From: Sphingobacteriales bacterium
GTDB taxonomy: Bacteria; Bacteroidota; Bacteroidia; Sphingobacteriales; Sphingobacteriaceae
Direction: 5' to 3'
DNA: 64,000 nucleotides
Assembly (NCBI GenBank): GCA_025353765.1
Contig: JANXOD010000008.1
Span: 310,001-374,000 of the forward strand
The position numbers and the translations under genes were made by a program. The notes under the pieces are model-generated. The model was not told the origin of the DNA. It saw only the letters and a list, made by a program, of their open reading frames with translations, and searched no databases. The first letter of the stretch is position 1. Each line of letters opens with the position of its first letter. Below are positions 45,033 through 54,331 of the stretch, piece by piece.

Positions 45033-45653
45033 ATGCTCATTCGAATATATCCTGAAAATCCAAATGAAAAATCTATTCAACAGGTTGTGGATGTTCTTAT
45101 AAAAGGAGGATTAATCATCTACCCTACTGATACTGTTTATGGTTTGGGCTGTGATATTACCAATCCAAAAGCCATTGAAAGAATATGTAAGATACGAGGC
45201 ATTAAACTAGAGAAAGCCAACTTTTCGTTTATTTGTTATGACCTGAGTCATATTTCTGATTATATAAAACCAATTGATACCGAAACTTTCCGGATATTAA
45301 AAAAAGCCCTCCCTGGTCCTTTCACGTTTATATTTAACGCCAATAATAATGTGCCTAAATTGCTCAGCTCCAATAAAAAAACTGTAGGTATCCGTGTGCC
45401 TGATAATACTATCGCACGCGAAATAGTGCGGGTATTGGGTAATCCTATCATTTCTACATCTATACATGATGATGACGAGATCATCGAATATTCTACAGAC
45501 CCCGAGCTGATCCATGAGAAATATGAAGATCTGGTTGACCTGGTTATTGATGGCGGATACGGTGATAATGAAGCTTCTACAGTTGTTGATTGCACCACCG
45601 GAACTTTTGATATCCTCCGCCAGGGGAAAGGTAAATTGGAACTGTATCAATAA
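45033..45653 (+). CDS. tsaC: Threonylcarbamoyl-AMP synthase
   Basis: Makes threonylcarbamoyl-AMP for the t6A modification of tRNAs that read ANN codons. The 206-residue YrdC/Sua5 domain shows [14 protein letters not shown] (about 29-42), [16 protein letters not shown], and the C-terminal STVVDCTTG. Length suits the TsaC-type (no Sua5 C-terminal domain). Isolated gene. Confidence 0.93.
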   Translation: MLIRIYPENPNEKSIQQVVDVLIKGGLIIYPTDTVYGLGCDITNPKAIERICKIRGIKLEKANFSFICYDLSHISDYIKPIDTETFRILKKALPGPFTFIFNANNNVPKLLSSNKKTVGIRVPDNTIAREIVRVLGNPIISTSIHDDDEIIEYSTDPELIHEKYEDLVDLVIDGGYGDNEASTVVDCTTGTFDILRQGKGKLELYQ

Positions 45654-45777
45654 TTACTTTTCTTAGAGAAAATATCTTTCAAAATGTTAGCAATTAAATT
45701 CTTTGTTAATATTTTCTTAATACTCCCAGCAGTTTTAATTTTTACATTTGCTCCCTCATATTTTTAATTAAACTGGA

Positions 45778-48700
45778 ATGAAGAAAAAATTACTTTCAAT
45801 TTTGCTTTTATTAGGATTCTCTGTAACTCTTAACGCTCAAATTGCTAATCATGTAGTGATTAGTGAAGTTTATGGCGCTGGTGGGAATAGCGGTGCTACT
45901 TACAAAAATGACTTTATTGAGTTATATAATCCCACCCCCAATGCGATTAGTTTAGTAGGCTGGTCTGTACAATATGCATCAGCTACAGGAACAGCAAGTT
46001 GGGCAGTAACCAATATTACCGGAACAATCCCGGCCAAAGGATTTTATTTAATTCAGGAGGCTACCGGAACCGGAGGCACCACTAATCTGCCTACACCAAA
46101 TGCTATCGGCATGATTGCCATGGCTGCAGCAAATGGAAAAGTTATTTTATGTAATGTTACAACAGCCCAATCAGGAGCCAATCCAACAAGTGCTAATATT
46201 ATTGATAAAGTAGGTTATGGCAGTGCTAATGGATTTGAAACAGCGCCTACGGGTACCAGTTTAACCTCCATAACTTCTGTAGAACGAAAAGCCAGTGCTA
46301 CTTCAGATCCAACAAGCATGTCTTCCGGAGGATCTGAAGTAGCAAATGGCAATGGCTATGATTCCGATGATAATTCATTAGATTTTATAGTAAGATCCCC
46401 AGAACCACAAAATTCTGCATCACCTACCGAAGGTGCTGTTAATCCAAATGCTCCTTCCATTGTTTTAAGTCCCAGTTCATTAAGTTTTGGAGCTCAAAAT
46501 ATCAATACGGTATCAATTGAGCAATCGTTTACCATTACCACGAGTAACTTAGATAATACAGATATTAATTTAGCAGTATCAGCCCCCTATTCTATCTCAA
46601 AGACTTCAAATGGAAGTTATTCAGGCAGTTTAAATTATACAGCTATTGAACTTGGTGGGGGTGCACCTACTGTATTTGTCAAATTTTCTCCAACTTCAAC
46701 AGGTACTTTTTCATCGTCTATCAGCATAACCGGCGGTGGTACCACAGGAACTACAACATTGGCACTTACCGGTGCCGGTACTGATCCTAACCAAACTGCT
46801 TATGATTTTAATGATTGTACGACATCCCTTTCAACAGGATTTACCGCTTATAGTGTAACTGGTGCCCAACAATGGACTTGTACTACTTTTGGCAGAAATT
46901 CCAGCAATGGCATTAACATGAATGGATTTGCCTCTGGAAATAACTTAAATGAGGATTGGCTAATTTCTCCTGCGTTTGATTTCACCTCTTTCACTTATCC
47001 TATATTAAGTTTTTACAGTCGCGGTGAATTTGGCGGCCCTTCTTTACAACTAAAGGTTTCTACAAATTATCCCGGCACCGGAGATCCAACAGCCTATACC
47101 TGGACAAGCTTAAATGGCTATTTCCCGGATTCCGGAGCCAGTATTTGGACCTTATCAGATAATATTGATTTATCCACGTTTAAACAAGCAGGAGTTTATG
47201 TAGCATTTATTTATAATTCTACTACAAGTGCTTCCCCGAGATGGACATTAGATGATTTTTCTGTCCTGAATTCTGCAACGCCAGCTATTCCCCTTTTATT
47301 TACTCAGGATGGTTTATTGCAATACAAATATGTAGCAGCAGGAAGTAACTCAGATAAAACCACCAATATTTCATTTGCCAACTTAACAAATGATGTGACT
47401 TTAACTTCAACTGATCCTGCATTTACATTATCAGAAGATGGAACTAATTTTTCATCGAGTTTACCACTTCTGGCAAGTAGTGTAAACAACAGCACTAAAA
47501 TGATTACGGTTCGATTTAATCCTACTCAAAATAATACCTCCTATAGTGCTTTAGTAAATATTACAAGTACCGGAGCGGTTGCTAAAAGTATTCAATTAAC
47601 GGGAGATACCTACAATGCAACTGCTACCTTGGATGTTGTAAACTGGAATATGGAATGGTTTGGAAGTACAGATGCTTCTGTTAAACCATCCGGAGTGAAT
47701 GTAACTAATTATAATAATACACAACAGGCAAATGCACAAACCATTTTGCAAGGTGCCGGTGCTGATATTTATGGTTTGGCAGAGGTAGTGGATGAAGCCA
47801 GGCTTGCACAAATTGTGGCAAATATGCCAGGGTATTCTTATGTGATATCAGATTATGGATCGTATGGTGATGATGCTCAGGATCCCGACTATGCTTTAGA
47901 TCAAAAGCTAGCTTATGTATATAAAACAGCTATGTTTAGTAATATAACCACACAAGGCTTAATGCGTTGTACCGAAGCAGTAAATTGTGCAGCCTGGAAA
48001 CCCTGGGCAAGTGGAAGATTCCCTTATCTGATGTCAGCAGATGTAACGGCCAATGGTTTTACTCAGAAAGTAAATTTTGTTATGATACATGCCAAAGCAA
48101 ATACAGGCGATGTTACAGCACAAATGGATGCTTACAACAGAAGAAAAACAGGAGCCGATTTGTTAAAGGGGGTACTAGATGCAGCACCTTATAATTTAGA
48201 AAACGTGATTGTTTTAGGAGATTATAACGATGTTCTAGATCAAACCATTGCTCCTGTAACACCTAATGTAAGCTCCTATAGCTCGTTTGTAAATGATAAT
48301 GTAAATTATTCATCCTTAACTTTGCCTTTAAGTCTTGCGGGATTACAGTCTACCGCAGGATTTAAAACGGTGATAGATAATGTGATCGTTTCAAATGAAT
48401 TGGCAAGTGACTACATTTCTAATTCTGCCAGTATTTTAACAGATTTAGCCGGTACCATTCCTAATTACAGTACAACTACTTCAGATCATTACCCGGTACA
48501 AACTCGTTATATATTTACATCTACTACACTTCCAATTCACCTTACCTCCTTCAGCGCTAAAGCGGATGGTAATAAAGTAGAATTAAAATGGACTACTGCC
48601 AGCGAAGAAAATAACGATCATTTTACGGTTGAACATTCTGCAGATGGTAAAAAATTTACTGAAGTTGGCCAGGTAAAAGGTCCAGGAAATAGCAGCAGTT

Positions 48701-49077
48701 CTATTAGTTATGTGAGTTATGACGATCGGCCTCTTAGTGGCGTAAATTATTACCGATTAAAACAAACTGATTTCAATGGTAACTATTCTTATTCGGATAT
48801 TAAAGCGGTAACTATGTTAAGTGGTATAAGTTCAAAACTAATTGTATTTCCAAATCCTCTTTCTGATAAGATTACATTGAGTCTCCAAACTAATAATAAA
48901 GCAATTCAGTTAAGTATAAGCAGTATAGATGGCCAGGTAATATTTAAAAGCTTAGGAACTCTAGATCTGTTAAACCAAAAACTGAATGCAGATTTAAGTA
49001 AATGGCCTGCCGGAATATATTTTTTGCAAATAAATGATGGCCAGCAAGTTTATAATGGGAAGTTTATTAAAGAATAA
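45778..49077 (+). CDS. Secreted multidomain nuclease with T9SS sorting domain
   Basis: 1099 residues. A signal peptide (1-21, ending TLNAQ) precedes a lamin-tail domain (about 25-150), an Ig-like choice-of-anchor D domain (about 225-340), and a cleaved-adhesin/choice-of-anchor J domain (about 345-505). The endonuclease/exonuclease/phosphatase domain (about 617-915) has NWNMEWFG (N621), LGDYNDV (about 814) and SDHYPV (about 902). An FN3-like module follows (about 920-1010). The C terminus is a T9SS type-A domain (VFPNPLSDKITL and YFLQINDGQ...NGKFIKE). It is a likely extracellular DNase or phosphatase exported by the type IX system. The catalytic motifs look intact. Confidence 0.9.
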   Translation: MKKKLLSILLLLGFSVTLNAQIANHVVISEVYGAGGNSGATYKNDFIELYNPTPNAISLVGWSVQYASATGTASWAVTNITGTIPAKGFYLIQEATGTGGTTNLPTPNAIGMIAMAAANGKVILCNVTTAQSGANPTSANIIDKVGYGSANGFETAPTGTSLTSITSVERKASATSDPTSMSSGGSEVANGNGYDSDDNSLDFIVRSPEPQNSASPTEGAVNPNAPSIVLSPSSLSFGAQNINTVSIEQSFTITTSNLDNTDINLAVSAPYSISKTSNGSYSGSLNYTAIELGGGAPTVFVKFSPTSTGTFSSSISITGGGTTGTTTLALTGAGTDPNQTAYDFNDCTTSLSTGFTAYSVTGAQQWTCTTFGRNSSNGINMNGFASGNNLNEDWLISPAFDFTSFTYPILSFYSRGEFGGPSLQLKVSTNYPGTGDPTAYTWTSLNGYFPDSGASIWTLSDNIDLSTFKQAGVYVAFIYNSTTSASPRWTLDDFSVLNSATPAIPLLFTQDGLLQYKYVAAGSNSDKTTNISFANLTNDVTLTSTDPAFTLSEDGTNFSSSLPLLASSVNNSTKMITVRFNPTQNNTSYSALVNITSTGAVAKSIQLTGDTYNATATLDVVNWNMEWFGSTDASVKPSGVNVTNYNNTQQANAQTILQGAGADIYGLAEVVDEARLAQIVANMPGYSYVISDYGSYGDDAQDPDYALDQKLAYVYKTAMFSNITTQGLMRCTEAVNCAAWKPWASGRFPYLMSADVTANGFTQKVNFVMIHAKANTGDVTAQMDAYNRRKTGADLLKGVLDAAPYNLENVIVLGDYNDVLDQTIAPVTPNVSSYSSFVNDNVNYSSLTLPLSLAGLQSTAGFKTVIDNVIVSNELASDYISNSASILTDLAGTIPNYSTTTSDHYPVQTRYIFTSTTLPIHLTSFSAKADGNKVELKWTTASEENNDHFTVEHSADGKKFTEVGQVKGPGNSSSSISYVSYDDRPLSGVNYYRLKQTDFNGNYSYSDIKAVTMLSGISSKLIVFPNPLSDKITLSLQTNNKAIQLSISSIDGQVIFKSLGTLDLLNQKLNADLSKWPAGIYFLQINDGQQVYNGKFIKE

Positions 49078-49113
49078 GCTTTTTCAGAGTTTAGTTTAAG
49101 ACAAATCATATAT

Positions 49114-49148
49114 AAAATCCCTATGATCGTTGAGATTGTAGGGATTTT
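49114..49148 (+). terminator. Rho-independent terminator after the T9SS nuclease
   Basis: AAAATCCCTA (49114-49123) pairs with TAGGGATTTT (49139-49148), followed by a T-rich run. Confidence 0.8.
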
Positions 49149-49326
49149 GATTTTTAATCTGACTTAGGAACGCTAATTATTCACCACGAGCTTTAAAAAG
49201 TAATTCTGGAGTTGGAAATGGCAAATCTAAAGCTAGAAACAGTAAATCTAGATTTAAGAATGACAATCCGAAAGCTAGAATTGGTTCCAGCGGTCTCCTA
49301 TATTGCCAAGAAATTAGTCGATAGTT

Positions 49327-49364
49327 AAAAAGCCCTGTAATCATACGATTGCAGGGCTTTTTTT
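49327..49364. terminator. Terminator downstream of tRNA-Ser (minus strand)
   Basis: AAAAGCCCTG (49328-49337) pairs with CAGGGCTTTT (49352-49361), with a T-run on both strands. It directly follows the tRNA in its transcription direction. Confidence 0.8.
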
Positions 49365-49369
49365 ATCAG

Positions 49370-49456
49370 CGGAGAGTGGGGGATTCGAACCCGCGGAACC
49401 TTTAACAGTTCAACAGTTTTCAAGACTGCCGCAATCGACCACTCTGCCAACTCTCC
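49370..49456 (-). tRNA. tRNA-Ser (anticodon TGA)
   Basis: 87 nt. On the minus strand the acceptor GGAGAGT pairs with ACTCTCC, discriminator G, D-arm GGCAGAGTGGTCGATTGC, anticodon loop CTTGAAA giving TGA, a long class II variable arm, and GGTTCGAATCC in the T arm. CCA is not encoded. The long variable arm and anticodon agree on serine. Confidence 0.97.
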
Positions 49457-49560
49457 GTCGCAAAAGTACAAACTCAAATCAATTATGCAAACTAAGAAGT
49501 TTATTTTTTTAGAGTCGTGTCTTAACTATCAGGAACAGAATGAGAAAGTTTGTAGTAAAA

Positions 49561-50547
49561 TTATTTTCTATCTAGTTTTTCTTCTACGTGTTCAGCTTTA
49601 AAGCTATTAAATTGGGGTTTAACAATCTTAATACTACGTTTAGAAAGGTCAATACTGGCGTTCAATTCAAATCCTACCAATATAATGAGTGAATTAAGAT
49701 AGAGCCAGATCATTACAACTATTAATGTACCAATGGAGCCATAAATTTTATTGTAGGTACTAAAATGGTTAATATAATAGGAAAATCCCCAAAAGGTAAA
49801 AATGGCCAAAATAGTTGCCAACCATGAACCGGCACTAAAAAAATGCCATTTTTTAGCATTTGCAGGCCCATAACGATATAAAAGAGATATGGTCACAAAG
49901 TATATAACAATAAGTATAAACCATCTTACCATGGCAATAACATAGAGCCAGAAGGAGTCTTTAAAACCTAATTCTGTTTTTAAGAAATCAAATACATATT
50001 GACCTATGGTAATAATTATTAAGCCGAATATTAAGGCGAAGGCAATAAGAATCGTTAAATTAAGAGCTACCAAACGCCGCTTAAACCAGGATCTGGTCTC
50101 GATAATTAAAGATGATTTGTTAAATGCCTGCATTAAATTATTAATACCATTAGTTGCAAATATTAAGGCAAATACAAAACCGAACGAAAGCAATTTGGAG
50201 TTTTGATTTTTAACAATATCCACCAACGTGTTTTCAACAGCCAGGTAGGCATTCTCTGGCAATACAAGTGCTATCAAAGACATTAACTGATCTTGGAAAT
50301 GTGCAATTGGGATATAAGGAATCAGTGTAAAAATAAATATGATGGCCGGAAAAATGGCAAGCATAAAATTATAAGCAAGTGATGATGCTTTGTTAATTAA
50401 TGAATCTTTAGCAATTTCCTGAAAAAAGAAAGAGGCAACAGTATAAACAGGTAATGGACTGAATCCAGGCAAAATCATCACCTTTGTCCACTCGATAAAC
50501 AAGTAGTAAGGTTTAAACTTCAGAAGAATTTTATGAACCCAATTCAT
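49561..50547 (-). CDS. YihY/BrkB-family membrane protein
   Basis: 328 residues with six hydrophobic helices and the family core: SSLAYNFMLAIFPAIIFIFTLIP (about 55-78) and YNKIYGSIGTLIVVMIWLYLNSLIILVGFELN. An extra N-terminal helix precedes it and a polar tail follows. The family was once called tRNA-processing RNase BN and is now taken as inner-membrane proteins of uncertain role. It starts nine bases after the thioesterase gene's stop, so they share a transcript. Confidence 0.9.
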   Translation of the reverse strand: MNWVHKILLKFKPYYLFIEWTKVMILPGFSPLPVYTVASFFFQEIAKDSLINKASSLAYNFMLAIFPAIIFIFTLIPYIPIAHFQDQLMSLIALVLPENAYLAVENTLVDIVKNQNSKLLSFGFVFALIFATNGINNLMQAFNKSSLIIETRSWFKRRLVALNLTILIAFALIFGLIIITIGQYVFDFLKTELGFKDSFWLYVIAMVRWFILIVIYFVTISLLYRYGPANAKKWHFFSAGSWLATILAIFTFWGFSYYINHFSTYNKIYGSIGTLIVVMIWLYLNSLIILVGFELNASIDLSKRSIKIVKPQFNSFKAEHVEEKLDRK

Positions 50548-50556
50548 TTTTTAAAA

Positions 50557-50964
50557 TTACTTAAAAAAAACCTGGAGTCTGTTTAGAAAATCTGATGATG
50601 GCAAACAGGGTTTATTCCGTTTAATATCAATAAATACCAAGGTTGTTTGCCCTTCGTTTATCAATTCTTGTTTTTCGTTATACAATTCATAACTAAAATG
50701 AATACGCACAGAAGGCATCTTAGCCATAATTACTTTAACCGTAATTTCTTCATCATATAAAGCAGGTTTAAGGTATTTGCAATGCAAGTCAAGCACGGGC
50801 ATCATAATACCCGATTCTTCCATAGATTTGTATGTCATGCCTAGGCTTCGCAGCATTTCAACTCTTCCTACTTCATAAAACTGGGCGTAATTTCCATAGT
50901 ACATATAGCCCATTTGATCTGTTTCGGCATACCTAACCCGAATTTTGGTAGAATGTACAAACAT
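50557..50964 (-). CDS. YbgC-type acyl-CoA thioesterase
   Basis: 135-residue hot-dog fold. The catalytic segment RYAETDQMGYMYYGNYAQFYEVGRVEML (split over about 10-36) contains the active-site Asp of the 4HBT/YbgC group. Its start overlaps the mltG stop by one base, so mltG, the thioesterase and YihY form one transcript. The natural acyl substrate cannot be deduced. Confidence 0.9.
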   Translation of the reverse strand: MFVHSTKIRVRYAETDQMGYMYYGNYAQFYEVGRVEMLRSLGMTYKSMEESGIMMPVLDLHCKYLKPALYDEEITVKVIMAKMPSVRIHFSYELYNEKQELINEGQTTLVFIDIKRNKPCLPSSDFLNRLQVFFK

Positions 50965-52019
50965 TATTTCCGGATATTTCGTTCGTTTAAAGCGGCTTGA
51001 AATTTATGAGCATTAATTAAATGCTGAGCTAAATTAGAGGCAAAGTTATGATACCCCGAAAAATCATCTTTAGCACACATATATACATAATCATGCTTGG
51101 TATAATTTAAAACGGCATCTATTGCATGGATACTGGGCATAGAGATTGGGCCCGGAGGTAAACCTGCATTTAAATAGGTATTATAAGGTGATTCTTTACG
51201 CAACTGCTTATTCAATACTCTGTGGATTGTAAAATCATTATTTGCAAAGATTACCGTGGGATCTGCTTCCAGGCGAATTCCTTTATTTAGGCGGTTCATG
51301 TATAAGCCGGCAATCATGGGCATTTCTTTATCATGTAAAGCTTCCCCATCAACTATGGATGCTAGAATACTTACCTGAATGGGAGTTAAACCAATTTGGC
51401 TTGCTTTTGATTTTCTCTCTTCTGTCCAGAATTTCTGGTACTCATCATACATTCTTAAAAAAAACTTTTGCGCAGATATATTCCAATATAGTTCATAAGA
51501 ATTGGGGATGAACATGGCATAAACTGTATTGGTATTGAAACCGTATTTTTCAATAAAAGACGTAGAATCTAATAAATTAATAATGGACAAAGAATCCGCC
51601 TCAATTTTTTTTGAGATCATACCGGCAAAAGTTTCTTTAAGGCGGACATTCTGATAAGATAGTTTAACCGGCTCCTGATTTCCGGCTTTTAACATATTAA
51701 TCAGTTTCCGATTGCTCATCCCTTTTTGCAGTTTGTATTTTCCGGGTTTCACTTTTGCAGGATAATCCATATTTTGGGCAGCCTGTAAAAATGATGTGGG
51801 ATTTTTCACTATACCCTCTTTTTTTACAGTATTCATTACATCCTTAAAGTTAGAACCTGTATGGATGTATAAATACTCCTCTTTATCCGTCACATTTCCC
51901 CCAAAATATTTTGAATAATAATTGTAAGCAGTAAATGCTAATAACAGTAATATAAATGCTGCAAAAGCGATCCCAACTTTAACTGCAAAACTTGTTTCCT
52001 TTGTTTTTTTGGCAATCAT
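50964..52019 (-). CDS. mltG: Endolytic murein transglycosylase MltG (YceG-like)
   Basis: Cuts nascent glycan strands to set their length. Single N-terminal span (about 13-35), then the YceG domain with EGIVKNPTSFLQA, PNSYELYWN and NRLNKGIRLEADPTVIFA. The active-site region that reads IVEKE in E. coli reads IVDGE here (D224, G225, E226), so either Asp224 replaces the catalytic Glu or Glu226 acts in its place. Length (351 aa) and the rest of the fold are normal. Confidence 0.9.
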   Translation of the reverse strand: MIAKKTKETSFAVKVGIAFAAFILLLLAFTAYNYYSKYFGGNVTDKEEYLYIHTGSNFKDVMNTVKKEGIVKNPTSFLQAAQNMDYPAKVKPGKYKLQKGMSNRKLINMLKAGNQEPVKLSYQNVRLKETFAGMISKKIEADSLSIINLLDSTSFIEKYGFNTNTVYAMFIPNSYELYWNISAQKFFLRMYDEYQKFWTEERKSKASQIGLTPIQVSILASIVDGEALHDKEMPMIAGLYMNRLNKGIRLEADPTVIFANNDFTIHRVLNKQLRKESPYNTYLNAGLPPGPISMPSIHAIDAVLNYTKHDYVYMCAKDDFSGYHNFASNLAQHLINAHKFQAALNERNIRK

Positions 52020-52026
52020 TTTATAA

Positions 52027-52350
52027 CTATTTTTTAAAAGATAGATGGTGGTCTTCGTCTAATTTTCTCCAAGCTGTTAATCCTCCCAGCAGGTTTTTTA
52101 CATTTTTATACCCCGAAGCTAATAATAGATCTTTCGCTGTTTTACTCCGTATCCCGTGCTGGCAGATCACAATAATCTCGTCCTCTTTATCATATTCAAG
52201 ATCATCAATAACATATGATAGTTTACCCAGAGGGATGTTATCTCCACCAATATTATAAGTATGGAATTCTAATTCCTGACGTACATCTATAATATGTACG
52301 GGTTTCGCATCTCTGCAAAGATCTTGAAGTTCTGTTGCAAATATGTCCAT
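52027..52350 (-). CDS. Rhodanese-domain protein
   Basis: A 107-aa single rhodanese domain with the active-site cysteine C63 in ICQHGIRSK. It probably carries sulfur as a persulfide. It is separated from mltG by seven bases and from the PASTA gene by three, so all lie in one transcript. No sulfur-metabolism partner is near. Confidence 0.9.
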   Translation of the reverse strand: MDIFATELQDLCRDAKPVHIIDVRQELEFHTYNIGGDNIPLGKLSYVIDDLEYDKEDEIIVICQHGIRSKTAKDLLLASGYKNVKNLLGGLTAWRKLDEDHHLSFKK

Positions 52351-52353
52351 TAT

Positions 52354-53121
52354 TTAGTTTCCGTTTGAAAGAGTCACATCAATATGTGTACCTATACTTA
52401 CTTTTTTAAGTGAATCACTTATGGCCGGAAATTGCTTTATAACTTTTGCACTAAGTGTATCGCTAAGAGTTCCTTCATAACTAACATGGCCTAAAGTTAA
52501 GGACGATCCAAGTAAAGATAAACGGGCTTCATTAAGATCTAAGCCTAATAAATTGGGAATATCTACTTCGCTTGCTCCCTGCCCATCACCTAAAACCAAA
52601 TTAATTCGGGAGCCTTTTGGTAGTTGCTGGCCTGTTACCATTGCCTGGCCTCCTAGGGTAGTTTTAAGTACAATATCCCGGGCTACATCAGAAACATAAG
52701 TAGTGTCTCCAACCTTAAGTCCATAATTATTTAAGATAGCTCTGGCTTCTAAAAAGGTTTTGCCATTAATATCCGGAAAGGCAATATGAGGTGCCAGCCT
52801 GGTTATAATGGTTAAATAAATAGTACGATTGTTTTTCACATTGGTATTAGGATCCGGATCTTGTTCCACCACTAATCCTGGTTCTTTATCCATGATATAA
52901 ACGGAATCAATTTGATACCTTAATCCTTGTGATTCTAATATTTGTATTGCTTTTTCAATGGAAAGCCCTTTTAATTTAGGAACTGGTAAACCTTCGCCAT
53001 GTCGTGTATATAGGTTTAAACTATAAAATACCAGCAATAAAAATGCAATGATAGAAATTATAGCGATGATTAAATTTTTACGGAAAGTACGTGTACGCAG
53101 GTATGTGAAAAATTTACTCAT
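52354..53121 (-). CDS. PASTA-domain membrane protein
   Basis: A short cytoplasmic N terminus, one span (about 15-34), then three PASTA domains (about 43-108, 110-180, 182-255), each with the proline/glycine pattern such as PKLKGLSIEKAIQILESQGL. There is no kinase domain. Such proteins bind peptidoglycan or divisome partners. First gene of the operon that includes rhodanese, mltG and others; divergent from ddl. Confidence 0.88.
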   Translation of the reverse strand: MSKFFTYLRTRTFRKNLIIAIISIIAFLLLVFYSLNLYTRHGEGLPVPKLKGLSIEKAIQILESQGLRYQIDSVYIMDKEPGLVVEQDPDPNTNVKNNRTIYLTIITRLAPHIAFPDINGKTFLEARAILNNYGLKVGDTTYVSDVARDIVLKTTLGGQAMVTGQQLPKGSRINLVLGDGQGASEVDIPNLLGLDLNEARLSLLGSSLTLGHVSYEGTLSDTLSAKVIKQFPAISDSLKKVSIGTHIDVTLSNGN

Positions 53122-53283
53122 TAAAATATGTATGGTGTTTATTTGTTATTTTAGATAACGCTCAAAATTATAGAAAAATACGTAAGCATTATATATGTCA
53201 AATTTAATTTAAATTAATGATTATGGAAGATAATAATTACCTGGCGATGAATTTCAAAGGTTTTTAAAATTATATTTGAAGCT

Positions 53284-54285
53284 ATGAGGAAAACAATTGC
53301 TTTAGTTACCGGAGGTTTTACAGGCGAATCGGTAATTTCATTAAAAAGTGCAGAAGTTATCGAGCAAAATTTAGATGCTGAAAAGTTTGAAGTTTATAAA
53401 ATAATCATCAACCACGATAGCTGGTTCTATACAGATCATGCAGACTTTAAGCATGAGGTTAATCGTAATAACTTCACATTAAATTTAGATGGAAAATTAA
53501 CACACTTTGATTGTGTATTCATTGGCCTTCATGGTTCGCCTGGCGAAGATGGCAAACTTCAGGGTTATTTTGATATGCTAAACATCCGTTATACCACCTG
53601 TGACGCTTTAACATCAGCTATAACGATGAACAAAGGTTACACAAAAGCAATTGTTGCAGATATAGAAAACTTACATATTGCCCGCTCCCAACAATTATTT
53701 TCAAATAATTTGGCAAACTCAAATCTTATAATCAATAATCTTCACCTTCCCTATTTTGTAAAACCTAATAATGGTGGCAGCAGTATTGGCATGACTAAAG
53801 TTAAATCTGCTGATGAACTACCGGAAGCATTAAACAAAGCCTTTAAGGAAGATACACAGGTTTTAGTCGAAGAATTTGTGAAAGGAAGAGAATTTACTAT
53901 TGGCGTTTATAAAGGTAAAAATGGGATTGTAGTTTTACCAGCTACTGAAATTGTAAGCTCCAAAGAGTTTTTTGATTATGAAGCTAAATATACTCCCGGA
54001 GTTTGTGAAGAAATAACGCCAGGCCGCATGACTGATGAAGAAAAGAACAGTGTAGGTGCTATTGTTACAAAAATTTATCAGAAACTCAATTGCCGTGGTG
54101 TGGTACGGATAGATTATTTTTTGGAAGAAGAAACCGGCAAATTCTATTTCATTGAAATTAACACTGTACCCGGGCAATCAGAAAATAGTATTATACCTCA
54201 GCAGGTACGATCTGTTGGCAGAACTATTAAAGATTTTTACACCGAATTAATTGAGGTCAGCTTAATTTCTGAAAAGTACCTATAA
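53284..54285 (+). CDS. ddl: D-alanine--D-alanine ligase
   Basis: Makes the D-Ala-D-Ala end of peptidoglycan precursors. The ATP-grasp fold of 333 residues shows the N-terminal GGFTGESVISLKSAE, the HGSPGEDG loop, PNNGGSSIGMTKV, and the C-terminal EINTVPGQSENSIIPQQ with metal-binding Glu/Asn. Divergent from the PASTA/mltG operon, it fits the peptidoglycan theme of this cluster. Confidence 0.96.
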   Translation: MRKTIALVTGGFTGESVISLKSAEVIEQNLDAEKFEVYKIIINHDSWFYTDHADFKHEVNRNNFTLNLDGKLTHFDCVFIGLHGSPGEDGKLQGYFDMLNIRYTTCDALTSAITMNKGYTKAIVADIENLHIARSQQLFSNNLANSNLIINNLHLPYFVKPNNGGSSIGMTKVKSADELPEALNKAFKEDTQVLVEEFVKGREFTIGVYKGKNGIVVLPATEIVSSKEFFDYEAKYTPGVCEEITPGRMTDEEKNSVGAIVTKIYQKLNCRGVVRIDYFLEEETGKFYFIEINTVPGQSENSIIPQQVRSVGRTIKDFYTELIEVSLISEKYL

Positions 54286-54331
54286 GCATAAGAATCAAAA
54301 TAATTTATTATATCTATAGAAATCAAAAACT

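Noticed and set aside
49190-49320. Imperfect repeats with CTAGAA in the gap before the tRNA
   Set aside because: The repeats are short and irregular and could arise by chance in AT-rich DNA.
49370-49456. tRNA-Ser as an integration site of another element
   Set aside because: No direct repeat of the tRNA end and no mobile genes are found within several kilobases on either side.
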